NCBI GenBank assembly: GCA_902768735.1
Contig: CACXMK010000009.1
Coordinates: forward strand, 23,436 to 87,435
DNA length: 64,000 bases
Origin: an uncultured Lachnospiraceae bacterium
Lineage (GTDB): Bacteria > Bacillota > Clostridia > Lachnospirales > Lachnospiraceae
Direction: 5' to 3'
In this document: positions 26,652 to 34,644 of the stretch, one piece after another
How positions within the stretch are numbered: the first letter of the stretch is position 1
Layout: each line of letters opens with the position of its first letter
Notes under the pieces: generated by a model
What the model was told of the DNA's origin: nothing
Seen by the model: only the letters and a program-made list of their open reading frames with translations
The model's database searches: none
Made by a program: the position numbers and the translations under genes

Positions 26652-27617
26652 GTGAGTACTGTTTCCGGCATGTATGAGGAGACACCTTTACAAAAACGCG
26701 ACGGAAAACTTACTGTCCGCATGGCCGTAGGCCTTGCGGCGCCGCATACGTTTGCGGCATCCGTCTGCCCGGCCCTGTTCGGGATCCTGTACTGTGTTTA
26801 CAGACACTTTCCCATAAGGATCTATGAGGCGGTCATGCTTTTTGCGGCTTGTGTCCTTATGCAGGCATCAGTCAATACGATCAATGATTACATGGACTTT
26901 ATAAGCGGGGCGGATTCCGCGGAGGACAATGTGGAGAAGTCGGATTCCATTCTGGTCTTTTCCGACCTTGCACCGTGGAGGGCACTTGCTCTGGGCTGCT
27001 CCTTTTTAGCGATCGCGCTTCTGATCGGAAGCTATTTCGTGATCCGGCGCGGCCCGGCACCGCTTGTCATAGGCGTCATCGGAGCCACGGTAGTGGTCCT
27101 GTATTCCGCGGGACCCCTGCCTGTTTCCCACCTGCCGGTAGGAGAACTGGTATCGGGCTTTACGATGGGAGGTCTTATCCCGCTCGGGATCACCGCAGCG
27201 GTAACGGGCGAGATCCATCCGGAGGTCCTTATATACAGCATTCCGTTTATGGTGGGGATCGGCCTGATCATGATGACGAATAACACCTGTGATATCGAGA
27301 AGGACCTTCGGGCAGGCCGCATGACGCTTCCGGACACGATCGGAAGACCGCACTCGGTACGCCTTTACAGAAGCCTCGTTCTCGTATGGATTGTGTCGAT
27401 CTTCCTGTACGCGTTGTCCCTTCACCCGCTCGCCGGTGCTTTCGGGGCACTCATGCTGATACCGGGATACCTGTTCGCGTTCCGGTACCTCATGCAGTCG
27501 CCTTTGATCCCTCAGACACGTATTGCGCAGATGAAAGGGATCCTGAAAGCGAACCTTACCGGCTCCGCGATCTGCCTGGTGATCCTGGCAGCCGTGGCGG
27601 TGACCGGGAGGCTGTAA
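26652..27617 (+). CDS. menA: MenA-like UbiA-family prenyltransferase
   Basis: This integral membrane prenyltransferase has 321 residues and about nine helices. In the MenA group the enzyme attaches a polyprenyl chain to 1,4-dihydroxy-2-naphthoate. The first aspartate-rich motif is NTINDYMDFISGAD (about 74-88) and the second NNTCDIEKDLRAGR (about 208-222); both are expected for magnesium-diphosphate binding. The start is a GTG 3 bases after the LutBA stop; an ATG 18 bases downstream is possible, but neither has a strong ribosome binding site. It sits between Lut and MenG genes, which supports a quinone product. The other men genes are not in this window, so the aromatic substrate might be taken up rather than made. 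Confidence 0.85.
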   Translation: MSTVSGMYEETPLQKRDGKLTVRMAVGLAAPHTFAASVCPALFGILYCVYRHFPIRIYEAVMLFAACVLMQASVNTINDYMDFISGADSAEDNVEKSDSILVFSDLAPWRALALGCSFLAIALLIGSYFVIRRGPAPLVIGVIGATVVVLYSAGPLPVSHLPVGELVSGFTMGGLIPLGITAAVTGEIHPEVLIYSIPFMVGIGLIMMTNNTCDIEKDLRAGRMTLPDTIGRPHSVRLYRSLVLVWIVSIFLYALSLHPLAGAFGALMLIPGYLFAFRYLMQSPLIPQTRIAQMKGILKANLTGSAICLVILAAVAVTGRL

Positions 27618-27661
27618 GCGGACAAGACAGGAATTCCTTTAAAAAGACAAAGGTATCGCGT

Positions 27662-28390
27662 ATGGAAGAACGCGCAGGCTACGGCAAGCAGGAAAAAGTT
27701 TATCGCATTTTCGAGCAGATCGCCGGAAGGTACGACAGTGCTAACGTGCGGATCAGTCTCGGGATGCAGCGGTTGTGGAAGAAAATGCTGGCGGACCGGC
27801 TTGTGAAGGACGTAGGTTCTATGTCCGCGAAAGCCCCCCTGATCCTGGACCTGTGCACCGGCACGGGAGACATAGCGATCGCTGCCGCGCGCAGAAGACC
27901 GGAGTGGAAAGTCATCGGACTGGATTTTTCACCGGCCATGCTCGAAAGAGCCATGGAGAAAGGGGCAAAATACCGATGCCGCAATATCCGTTGGGAACAG
28001 GGGGACGCGATGGCGATCCCGCATCCGGACGGGGCTTTTGAGGCGGTAACGATCTCATTCGGGCTCAGGAATTGTGCCGATACCGGCACGGTGCTCCGGG
28101 AGATCGCCAGGGTATTGAAACCGGAGGGGGTGCTTTTGTGCATGGATTCCTTCGTTCCGTCAAATAAAGCCGTAAGGCCCTTCTACAGAATATATTTCCG
28201 GTTTCTGATGCCGCTTCTCGGCGGCGGAGGAACACACAGGAAAGAGTACGTCTGGCTCTCAGAATCCACAGAAGGGTTCTGTACGCCGGAGGAACTCGCA
28301 CAGATCATGCAGGAATGCGGACTTGCAAAACCTGTCATTTCCCGGCGGATGCTGGGGGCCTGTGTGCTGCTGGAAACCCAAAAGGCCTGA
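27662..28390 (+). CDS. menG: MenG/UbiE-type quinone C-methyltransferase
   Basis: This SAM-dependent methyltransferase of 242 residues methylates demethylmenaquinone in the last step of menaquinone synthesis. Features include the N-terminal IFEQIAGRYDSANVRISLGM, which matches the UbiE/MenG signature, SAM motif I LDLCTGTGDIAIAAA (about 61-75), GLDFSPAML, and the family block FGLRNCADTGTVLREIARVL followed by KPEGVLLCMD. The open frame starts far upstream inside menA, but this ATG has AAAGG 8 bases before it. It is 44 bases after menA and 41 bases before the FixC-like gene, all on one strand. Confidence 0.88.
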   Translation: MEERAGYGKQEKVYRIFEQIAGRYDSANVRISLGMQRLWKKMLADRLVKDVGSMSAKAPLILDLCTGTGDIAIAAARRRPEWKVIGLDFSPAMLERAMEKGAKYRCRNIRWEQGDAMAIPHPDGAFEAVTISFGLRNCADTGTVLREIARVLKPEGVLLCMDSFVPSNKAVRPFYRIYFRFLMPLLGGGGTHRKEYVWLSESTEGFCTPEELAQIMQECGLAKPVISRRMLGACVLLETQKA

Positions 28391-28431
28391 ACTAAAGCTG
28401 CGAACCACGTTATAGGAGGTTTGGAAATATT

Positions 28432-29694
28432 ATGAGTGAAGAAAAATTTGATGCCATAGTCGACCTGCTCGCGCAGGCAGAGATGGAAGTCCTTCTGATC
28501 GAGAGAGGTGATTTCTGCGGCGCCAAGAATGTGACCGGCGGCAGGCTGTACGCGCATACGCTGGAAAAGGTCATTCCCGGATTTGCGGAGGAAGCACCTG
28601 TAGAGCGTAAGGTAACAAAAGAGAGAATCGCGCTGATGACGGAAAAGGGTGCGGTCAATATCGAGTATGCGTCCGGCAGGGAAGATGATGCGAAGTCAGC
28701 TTCCTACACGGTGCTCCGCGGAAAATTCGATAAATGGTTCGGCGACAAAGCGGAAGAAGCCGGCGTCATGATGGTTCCCGGGATCCGTGTGGATTCCTGT
28801 ATCGTTGAGGACGGTAAGGTCGTCGGGATCGACGCGGGCGGCGAAGCGATGTACGCCGATGTGGTCGTGCTGGCGGACGGCGTCAACTCGCTCCTTGCTC
28901 AGCAGCTCGGCCTGAAGAAGGAACTGGATCCTTCCCAGGTGGCTGTAGGATGTAAGGAAGTCATCCAGCTCGGTGAAGACGTGATCAACCAGCGCTTTAA
29001 TTTAAAGAGCGGTGAAGGCGTGGCAATGCTGGTCGCCGGAGATCCCACTGTCGGCAATATCGGCGGCGGCCTGATCTACACCAACAAAGACTCTGTCTCG
29101 GTCGGTATCGTCACGACCTGCAGCGATATCGGAAGAGTGGACGTTTCCGTTCCCGATATGCTGGAGAGATTTAAGAACCACCCTGCGGTGGAACCTCTGA
29201 TCGAGGGCGGCATCCCGCTGGAGTATTCGGCACATCTGGTTCCCGAAGGCGGATTTGACATGATCCCGCAGCTGTATACGGACAATGTCCTCGTTGTCGG
29301 CGATGCGGCGGCATTCGTCGTCAACCTCGGCTATACAGTGCGCGGCATGGATTACGCGATTGAGTCCGGTCGTCTTGCGGCTGAGACCATCATCCGCGCA
29401 AGGGATCTGGGCGGCGATTATTCGGCGGCCAATATGTCCTACTATCAGACGCTTTTGGAAGACAGCTGCATTTTCAGGGATATGAAGCAGTACAGGAACT
29501 TCCCGAAGCTCTTAGAGCGTCATGAGATCTTCAACGACGTGCCTCAGATCGCCGATGTTCTCTTTGATAAGCTGTTCCGCGTGGACGGAGAAAAGCCTGT
29601 GTCACTTCCTATGTTCGCGATCGACGAGATCGCGAAGAGGACCTCTGCGCAGAAGCTTCTTGAACTTGTAATGGTGGCGCTGGACGCTCTGTAA
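28432..29694 (+). CDS. FixC-like flavoprotein lacking the N-terminal FAD-binding motif
   Basis: This 420-residue protein is similar along its length to FixC/ETF-quinone oxidoreductases. After IERGDFCGAKNVTGGRLYAH come VLRGKFDKWF, VLADGVNS, a DNVLVVGDAAAFVVNLGYTV segment and RGMDYAIESG. The expected N-terminus FDAIIVGAGPAG...LLA is missing. The protein reads FDAIVDLLAQAEMEVLLIERG-like sequence, about 11 residues short, removing the GxGxxG that holds the FAD diphosphate. The usual glycine of the following helix is Glu (AEMEV). No stop or frameshift occurs and an AGGAGG site precedes the ATG, so the gene is expressed but may not bind FAD normally. It pairs with fixX downstream. No fixA/fixB is present, so the electron donor is probably the Lut complex, by inference. 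Confidence 0.85.
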   Translation: MSEEKFDAIVDLLAQAEMEVLLIERGDFCGAKNVTGGRLYAHTLEKVIPGFAEEAPVERKVTKERIALMTEKGAVNIEYASGREDDAKSASYTVLRGKFDKWFGDKAEEAGVMMVPGIRVDSCIVEDGKVVGIDAGGEAMYADVVVLADGVNSLLAQQLGLKKELDPSQVAVGCKEVIQLGEDVINQRFNLKSGEGVAMLVAGDPTVGNIGGGLIYTNKDSVSVGIVTTCSDIGRVDVSVPDMLERFKNHPAVEPLIEGGIPLEYSAHLVPEGGFDMIPQLYTDNVLVVGDAAAFVVNLGYTVRGMDYAIESGRLAAETIIRARDLGGDYSAANMSYYQTLLEDSCIFRDMKQYRNFPKLLERHEIFNDVPQIADVLFDKLFRVDGEKPVSLPMFAIDEIAKRTSAQKLLELVMVALDAL

Positions 29695-29756
29695 AGAGCG
29701 GCAGGTACCCGCAGTTGAAGGTAGTAAGCACAAGTGCTTCGACATGGAGGTAAAAA

Positions 29757-30044
29757 ATGGCTAAGAAAGTACCAGTAGATGATAAGCTCGGTTACAACAG
29801 GTTTAATACCGACGAGAGCTATGCCCACATCGAGATCAACGAAGATTTCAAGGATGAAGCGGAGATCAGAAAAGTAGTTCTCGCCTGCCCGGCGGAACTG
29901 TATAAGTATGAAAACGGAGAACTCACATTTAACCATGAGGGATGCCTGGAATGCGGCACCTGCCGCGTCGTTTCCGGCGGCAAAGTTGTCAAAACATGGA
30001 ATCACCCTTATGGCGGCGCCGGCGTGACCTATATGCAGGGCTAA
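29757..30044 (+). CDS. fixX: FixX ferredoxin-like protein
   Basis: This small iron-sulfur protein has 95 residues and closely matches the layout of enterobacterial FixX. The N-terminus is VPVDDKLGYNRFNTDESYAH, and four cysteines lie in ACPAELYKY and GCLECGTCR, enough for one [4Fe-4S] cluster. The C-terminus is WNHPYGGAGVTYMQG, equivalent to the family's W-YP-GG-GV ending. FixX normally works with FixC to pass electrons toward quinone. It follows the FixC-like gene by 62 bases with its own GGAGG site. The pair without FixAB is unusual. A terminator follows about 80 bases later. Confidence 0.9.
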   Translation: MAKKVPVDDKLGYNRFNTDESYAHIEINEDFKDEAEIRKVVLACPAELYKYENGELTFNHEGCLECGTCRVVSGGKVVKTWNHPYGGAGVTYMQG

Positions 30045-30122
30045 GCCGCGCTGCAGAAAAGATCTTTTATCGGGACGAAATGCTGCAGCAGATCCGGGTA
30101 AACAGATCTCTTCATACGGAAC

Positions 30123-30162
30123 TTCCGGAGCGGGAGGGGGGCCTGCTCCGGAAATGTTTTTC
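30123..30162 (+). terminator. Terminator after fixX
   Basis: TTCCGGAGC pairs with GCTCCGGAA around a G-rich loop, followed by ATGTTTTTC. The lactate permease gene lies beyond it and may have its own promoter or be reached by read-through. Confidence 0.7.
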
Positions 30163-30220
30163 GACTCTGCCCCGAAAGGGTTGAGATAGTTACAATTTAT
30201 TTTATAGGGAGGTAAATGTA

Positions 30221-31933
30221 ATGTATGCACTGATAGCTTTTGTACCCATTATTCTCACCATCGTTCTGATGGTCGGCTTCAACTGGCCGGCAAAGAGAGC
30301 ACTGCCGCTGGCATGGATCGTAGCCGTTGTGATCGGTGTTGCGCTTTGGAGTATGCCCATCATCAGTACGGATGGCAAGAGCGCGGTAGGACAGACGATC
30401 CTCGGCTTCTTAAGCGCCTTTGAGACCCTGGTCATCATCTTCGGCGCGATCCTGATCATGAACACGCTGTCCCAGTCGGGCGCTATGGCGGCGATCAACG
30501 GCATGTTCAAAGGTATCACTCCTGACGCGAGACTGCAGGCCATCATCATCGGCTTCATCTTCGGCGCGTTCATCGAAGGCGCGGCAGGATTCGGAACACC
30601 GGCGGCGCTGGCTGCACCGCTCCTGATCTCTGTCGGTTTCCCGCCTCTTTGCGCGGCAATGGTGGCTCTGATCTACAACTCCGTGCCTGTTTGCTTCGGC
30701 GCAGTTGGAACACCTACCAACATGGCTTTCACGACAGTGAAAGACGCAGTTGGTGCTCTTGGCGGCGACCTTGACGCGTGGAAGATGGCGCTGACATTCT
30801 GGTCCGCTCTTCCTCTGGCGATCGGCTGCGCAGTCATTCTGTTCATTGGCGTCGGCTTCGTCTGCAAATTCTACGGCAAGGACAAGAAGTTCAGCGATGT
30901 GTTCCCTGTAATTCCGTACATCCTGTTCGTTACGATCACATTCGATATCTTCTATCTCCTGATCGCTGCATTCATCGGTCCCGAGCTGGTGTCCCTGCTC
31001 GCCGCGATCATCACCCTGCTGATCACTCTGGTTACCACAAAGAATGGTTTCCTTGTTCCTAAGGAAGTGTGGACATTCGACAAGAAGGACAACTGGGACA
31101 AGACCTGGCTTGCAACAACAAAAGTTCCGGAACCCAAGATCAGTGACATGGCACTCGTTAAGGCGTGGACGCCTTATTTCATCATCGCAGGCCTCCTGGT
31201 TCTGACCCGTGTGGCACAGAAATTCGGTGTTGGTATTTTTGACAAGATGAAGAGCTTCACGATCGGTACCGGCTCCAGCGGAATCATCCTGGGCGGCAAC
31301 TGGAACTGGGCAATCCTCTGGAACCCCGGCATTGTGTTCATCATTGTCGCTCTGATCACGATCCCTCTTCACGGCATGAGCAATGAGAACGTTAAGACCG
31401 CTTGGAAGGGCGCTCTGAACCAGGTCAAAGGCGCGGCGATCGCGCTGCTGTTCGGTGTTGCGATGGTCAATATCTTCCGTTTCACCTCCATGCCGGCAGA
31501 CAGGATTCCCGCAGGCGTGGCGGAAGGCGTATCCTACTCCATGCTTTACTCCATGGCGAAGGGCCTGGCTGATGTCGCCGGCGGCGCATACCTTGTGATC
31601 GCTCCGTTCATCGGCGTGCTCGGTGCTTACATGTCCGGATCCAACACGGTTTCGAACACACTGTTTGCTTCCCTGCAGTTCACGACCGCAGGTCTGGTCG
31701 GACTTCCTTACGTCCTTGTTGTTGCCCTGCAGAATAACGGCGGCGCGATCGGCAACATGATCTGCGTCAACAACGTCGTCTCCGCCTGCGCTACGACAGG
31801 TACCAACGGCAACGAAGGTAAGATCATCAAGACCAACGTCATTCCTTGCGCATGCTTCTGCATCATCGTTATGCTGGTCATGGCGATCGCGATCATGATG
31901 GGCGCGAACCCTCAGGCGCTGCCCTATACCTAA
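30221..31933 (+). CDS. L-lactate permease family transporter
   Basis: This large secondary transporter has 570 residues and about 14 membrane helices, of the LctP/GlcA family that takes up lactate (or glycolate) with protons. The conserved block [19 protein letters not shown] is present, as are [15 protein letters not shown] in the middle and [20 protein letters not shown] near the C-terminus. The GGGAGGTAA site precedes the ATG. Its position right after lutC-lutBA-menA-menG-fixC-fixX makes lactate the likely substrate and gives the main support for calling the block a lactate-oxidation locus. Confidence 0.93.
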   Translation: MYALIAFVPIILTIVLMVGFNWPAKRALPLAWIVAVVIGVALWSMPIISTDGKSAVGQTILGFLSAFETLVIIFGAILIMNTLSQSGAMAAINGMFKGITPDARLQAIIIGFIFGAFIEGAAGFGTPAALAAPLLISVGFPPLCAAMVALIYNSVPVCFGAVGTPTNMAFTTVKDAVGALGGDLDAWKMALTFWSALPLAIGCAVILFIGVGFVCKFYGKDKKFSDVFPVIPYILFVTITFDIFYLLIAAFIGPELVSLLAAIITLLITLVTTKNGFLVPKEVWTFDKKDNWDKTWLATTKVPEPKISDMALVKAWTPYFIIAGLLVLTRVAQKFGVGIFDKMKSFTIGTGSSGIILGGNWNWAILWNPGIVFIIVALITIPLHGMSNENVKTAWKGALNQVKGAAIALLFGVAMVNIFRFTSMPADRIPAGVAEGVSYSMLYSMAKGLADVAGGAYLVIAPFIGVLGAYMSGSNTVSNTLFASLQFTTAGLVGLPYVLVVALQNNGGAIGNMICVNNVVSACATTGTNGNEGKIIKTNVIPCACFCIIVMLVMAIAIMMGANPQALPYT

Positions 31934-31999
31934 ATGACGGTATGTCCGGAAGCAGCATGACCGCGGTACTTTAATCTGCGGTACAAACTGACTTGACAA

Positions 32000-32069
32000 A
32001 GTCCCATCAGGCACTGCTTGGAGGCGTGCAATAACGCGCAGGCATGCAGATGTCTGGTGGGACTCTTTG
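32000..32069 (+). terminator. Long hairpin after the lactate permease, probable terminator
   Basis: AGTCCCATCAGGCA (32000-32013) pairs with TGTCTGGTGGGACT (32051-32064), with two G-T pairs, over a 37-base structured loop and followed by CTTTG. The weak T run makes it an imperfect terminator. Confidence 0.5.
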
Positions 32070-32076
32070 CGTGAAG

Positions 32077-32129
32077 CAATGAGCCATGCTTCGACAAGCC
32101 GGCAGTGAAATTGTCAGCATGGCTCATTG
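32077..32129 (+). other. Perfect 14-base inverted repeat upstream of the polyprenyl synthase gene
   Basis: CAATGAGCCATGCT (32077-32090) and AGCATGGCTCATTG (32116-32129) can form a stem over a 25-base loop; a further GTGA/TCAC pair extends it. There is no T run, so it is more likely a leader structure or operator than a terminator. Confidence 0.55.
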
Positions 32130-32182
32130 TCTCACAAAAAAAGAACTCACAGAAAAGCCATGCATTTATAAAGGATGGTGCG

Positions 32183-33163
32183 ATGCACAGATTTGACATC
32201 GGATTAGCGGAAGAACTGAAGATCGTGGAGAAATATCTGCAGGAGTTTCTGGGCGCGGAAGGGAGCGTCTCCCAGATCCGCGATATCCTGCAGGATATAG
32301 CGCTCTCCGGCGGAAAGAGGCTTCGTCCGCAGCTCCTTCTTCTTGCGGCGCAGTTCGGGCCGCAGTATGAAGAAAAAAAAGAGAGGCTGTGCTGCCTTGC
32401 TGCGCTTGTTGAGATGGTTCACGCGGCTTCCCTGGTCCATGACGATATCGTGGACGACTCCCCGACGCGCAGAGGCAGGAGCTCTATTCAGTCCAAGTAC
32501 GGAAAAGACAGGGCTGTCTATGCCGGAGATCTTCTTCTGAGCCGCATCGTAAAGCAGCTTTTCAAAGAGCGTTTTTACCGGGTGGGAGAACTGTTTGGAC
32601 GGGCTGTGGAGGAGATGTGTCTCGGAGAGCTCGGGCAGATGGAATGTCTTTTTGATGCGGATGTGGAGGTCGAACGCTACCTGCGGAATGTGGACGGCAA
32701 AACAGCGGCGCTGTGCAGGCTCGCCTGCAGCGCGGGCGCGCTTGAAAGCGGCGCGTCACAGGAGACGGCAGCGCACCTGGTCGCTTTCGGAGAGAATTTC
32801 GGCAGACTGTTCCAGATCCACGACGATCTGCTTGACTATGTATCGGATGCCTGTTCAGAAGGAAAACCGGTCATGATGGATTTTAAGAGCGGCATCCTGA
32901 CGCTGCCCGTTCTTTACGCGCTAAAGACAGAGGCGGCAGGGGAGGGGATCCGGTCCCTGCTTGAAAAGGCCAGGCAAGGGATTTTTACGGAGGATGACAG
33001 CGGGGAGTTGGGAAGGCTCGTCCGCGATTCCGGCGGCATCGCAGAGGCGCGGCGAGATTTAGAACGGTATGCGGAGGCGGCGTTCGAAGCCCTGGATCAG
33101 CTTCCGCCCTGCCGTGCGCGGGAAATCCTCGCGGCACTGGCCGCGCGGCTCTCGCGAGACTGA
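32183..33163 (+). CDS. Polyprenyl diphosphate synthase
   Basis: This trans-prenyltransferase of 326 residues builds the isoprenoid chain for a quinone or similar lipid. GGKRLRPQL lies near the N-terminus, the first aspartate-rich motif HDDIVDDSPTRRG starts near Asp87 and the second, IHDDLLDY, near Asp214. This matches long-chain (hepta- to octaprenyl) synthases such as HepT, although chain length cannot be read reliably. The open frame starts 26 codons earlier; the ATG chosen has AAAGGA at 7 bases and starts at the usual place. Being next to the lactate/quinone genes suggests that it supplies the chain for MenA. Confidence 0.88.
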   Translation: MHRFDIGLAEELKIVEKYLQEFLGAEGSVSQIRDILQDIALSGGKRLRPQLLLLAAQFGPQYEEKKERLCCLAALVEMVHAASLVHDDIVDDSPTRRGRSSIQSKYGKDRAVYAGDLLLSRIVKQLFKERFYRVGELFGRAVEEMCLGELGQMECLFDADVEVERYLRNVDGKTAALCRLACSAGALESGASQETAAHLVAFGENFGRLFQIHDDLLDYVSDACSEGKPVMMDFKSGILTLPVLYALKTEAAGEGIRSLLEKARQGIFTEDDSGELGRLVRDSGGIAEARRDLERYAEAAFEALDQLPPCRAREILAALAARLSRD

Positions 33164-33191
33164 TCCGGAGAGAGACAGGTAATGATAGAAG

Positions 33192-33262
33192 AGACCGGCT
33201 GTATACCCGGCGGAGAGCACCAGAGTATAGGGAGCTCCCGCCGGGCATATAGCCGGTCTTAA
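33192..33262 (+). terminator. Long two-part hairpin after the polyprenyl synthase gene
   Basis: An outer stem AGACCGGCT/AGCCGGTCT, then TAT/ATA, then an inner stem CCCGGCGG/CCGCCGGG with a 24-base loop. It resembles the recurring GACCGGC terminator with a second hairpin inserted in its loop. The T run is short. Confidence 0.65.
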
Positions 33263-33295
33263 ACTATGCCAATAAGTCAGTCTGCCGGTTCGCTC

Positions 33296-33324
33296 TTGTG
33301 CGGGGCGGTATTTCGTTGTAGAAT
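33296..33324 (+). promoter_or_regulatory. Promoter for serA
   Basis: TTGTGC (33296-33301), a 17-base spacer and TAGAAT (33319-33324), about 80 bases before the start. Confidence 0.55.
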
Positions 33325-33402
33325 ATTTCGATGTCAGCACGATACGTGCGATAAAAAAATATACGACGCAAACAGTAGATGCGATTCAAAATGGAGGATA
33401 CG

Positions 33403-34566
33403 ATGTTTAAATACGCATGCCTTAACAATATATCCGAAAAAGGCCTGGAGAATTTTACGCCCGCTTATGAAAAGACTGATGACATTGCGGAAGCACAGGG
33501 AGTCCTGGTGCGCAGTGCTGCCATGCACGACATGACCTTTTCCCCTTCGCTCCTTGCGATCGCAAGAGCCGGCGCCGGTGTCAACAATATTCCGGTTGAC
33601 CGCTGCGCGAGAGAAGGGATCGTCGTCTTTAATACGCCCGGCGCGAACGCGAACGGCGTAAAGGAAATGGTCCTGGCGGGGATGCTCCTTGCCTCCAGAG
33701 ATATCGTTGAAGGCGTTGACTGGGTCCGCTCCAACTGGAACAACAAGGACATCGCCAAGACAGCGGAGAAAGAGAAGAAGAAATTCGCGGGCACGGAGCT
33801 CGCCGGAAAGCGTCTTGGCATCATCGGCCTTGGCGCGATCGGCGTTCGCGTAGCGAATATGGCGGTTGAACTGGGCATGGACGTTTTTGGCTACGACCCG
33901 TATGTGTCCGTGGACGCGGCATGGCACCTGAACAGGAAGATCACGCATGTTTTCGACCTTAACGAGATCTACGACCGCTGCGATTTCATCACGATCCATG
34001 TGCCTGCGCTGCCCTCCACAAAGGGTATGATCAGCAGGGAAGCGGTCAAGAAGATGAAAAAGGGCGTGATCCTTATCAACATGGCGAGGGACGTGCTTGT
34101 CGACGAGGAAGCGGTCATCGAAGCGATCGAAGCCGGCAAGGTCCGCCGATATGTGTCTGATTTCCCCAATCCCACCGTAGCAGGAAGACGGGGCTGCATC
34201 ACGACGCCGCATCTTGGCGCCTCAACAGAGGAGTCGGAGGATAACTGCGCGGTGATGGCGGTTGAGGAGCTGATGGATTATCTTGAGAACGGAAATATCA
34301 GGAACAGCGTCAATTATCCCGCCTGCAGCATGGGCGTCTGCAAGACCACGAGCCGCATTGCCATCTTCCACGAGAACAAAGTCAACATGATCAACCAGCT
34401 GACGACGCTCATCGGAGGAAGTGGGATGAACATCTCGGAGATGGCCAGTAAATCTAAAGGTGACGTGGAATACACGATGTTTGACCTCGATACGGAAGCT
34501 ACGAAGGAGCTCGCGGATAAGATCGCAGGGGTGCCCGGCGTTTACAGAGTGCGCATTATCAAATAA
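33403..34566 (+). CDS. serA: D-3-phosphoglycerate dehydrogenase
   Basis: This NAD-dependent enzyme opens the serine pathway by oxidising 3-phosphoglycerate. The 387-residue protein has a substrate-binding part with ARAGAGVNNIPVDRC, the Rossmann motif LGIIGLGAIGVRVANMA, catalytic histidine in TTPHLGASTEESEDN and a C-terminal ACT domain (about 315-387) for serine feedback. It lacks the extra domain of the longest SerA type. The frame begins eight codons earlier, but GGAGG lies 5 bases before this ATG. serC and serB are not nearby. A 2-hydroxyacid dehydrogenase of other specificity is possible but less likely, because of the ACT domain. Confidence 0.9.
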   Translation: MFKYACLNNISEKGLENFTPAYEKTDDIAEAQGVLVRSAAMHDMTFSPSLLAIARAGAGVNNIPVDRCAREGIVVFNTPGANANGVKEMVLAGMLLASRDIVEGVDWVRSNWNNKDIAKTAEKEKKKFAGTELAGKRLGIIGLGAIGVRVANMAVELGMDVFGYDPYVSVDAAWHLNRKITHVFDLNEIYDRCDFITIHVPALPSTKGMISREAVKKMKKGVILINMARDVLVDEEAVIEAIEAGKVRRYVSDFPNPTVAGRRGCITTPHLGASTEESEDNCAVMAVEELMDYLENGNIRNSVNYPACSMGVCKTTSRIAIFHENKVNMINQLTTLIGGSGMNISEMASKSKGDVEYTMFDLDTEATKELADKIAGVPGVYRVRIIK

Positions 34567-34644
34567 CAGACACCGGCGCCCGGAAGACGAAATGACAGAA
34601 AGAATGACCTGATGCGGAGGGACGTGACCGGAAAGGAAAGCGCT

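Noticed and set aside
30410-32014. A 534-codon minus-strand frame opposite the lactate permease gene
   Set aside because: The product is highly charged with no domain, while the plus frame has 14 membrane helices and the LctP signature.
31934-32182. T-box or other known riboswitch
   Set aside because: There is no T-box consensus and no known aptamer core that I can recognise; only two hairpins are clear.
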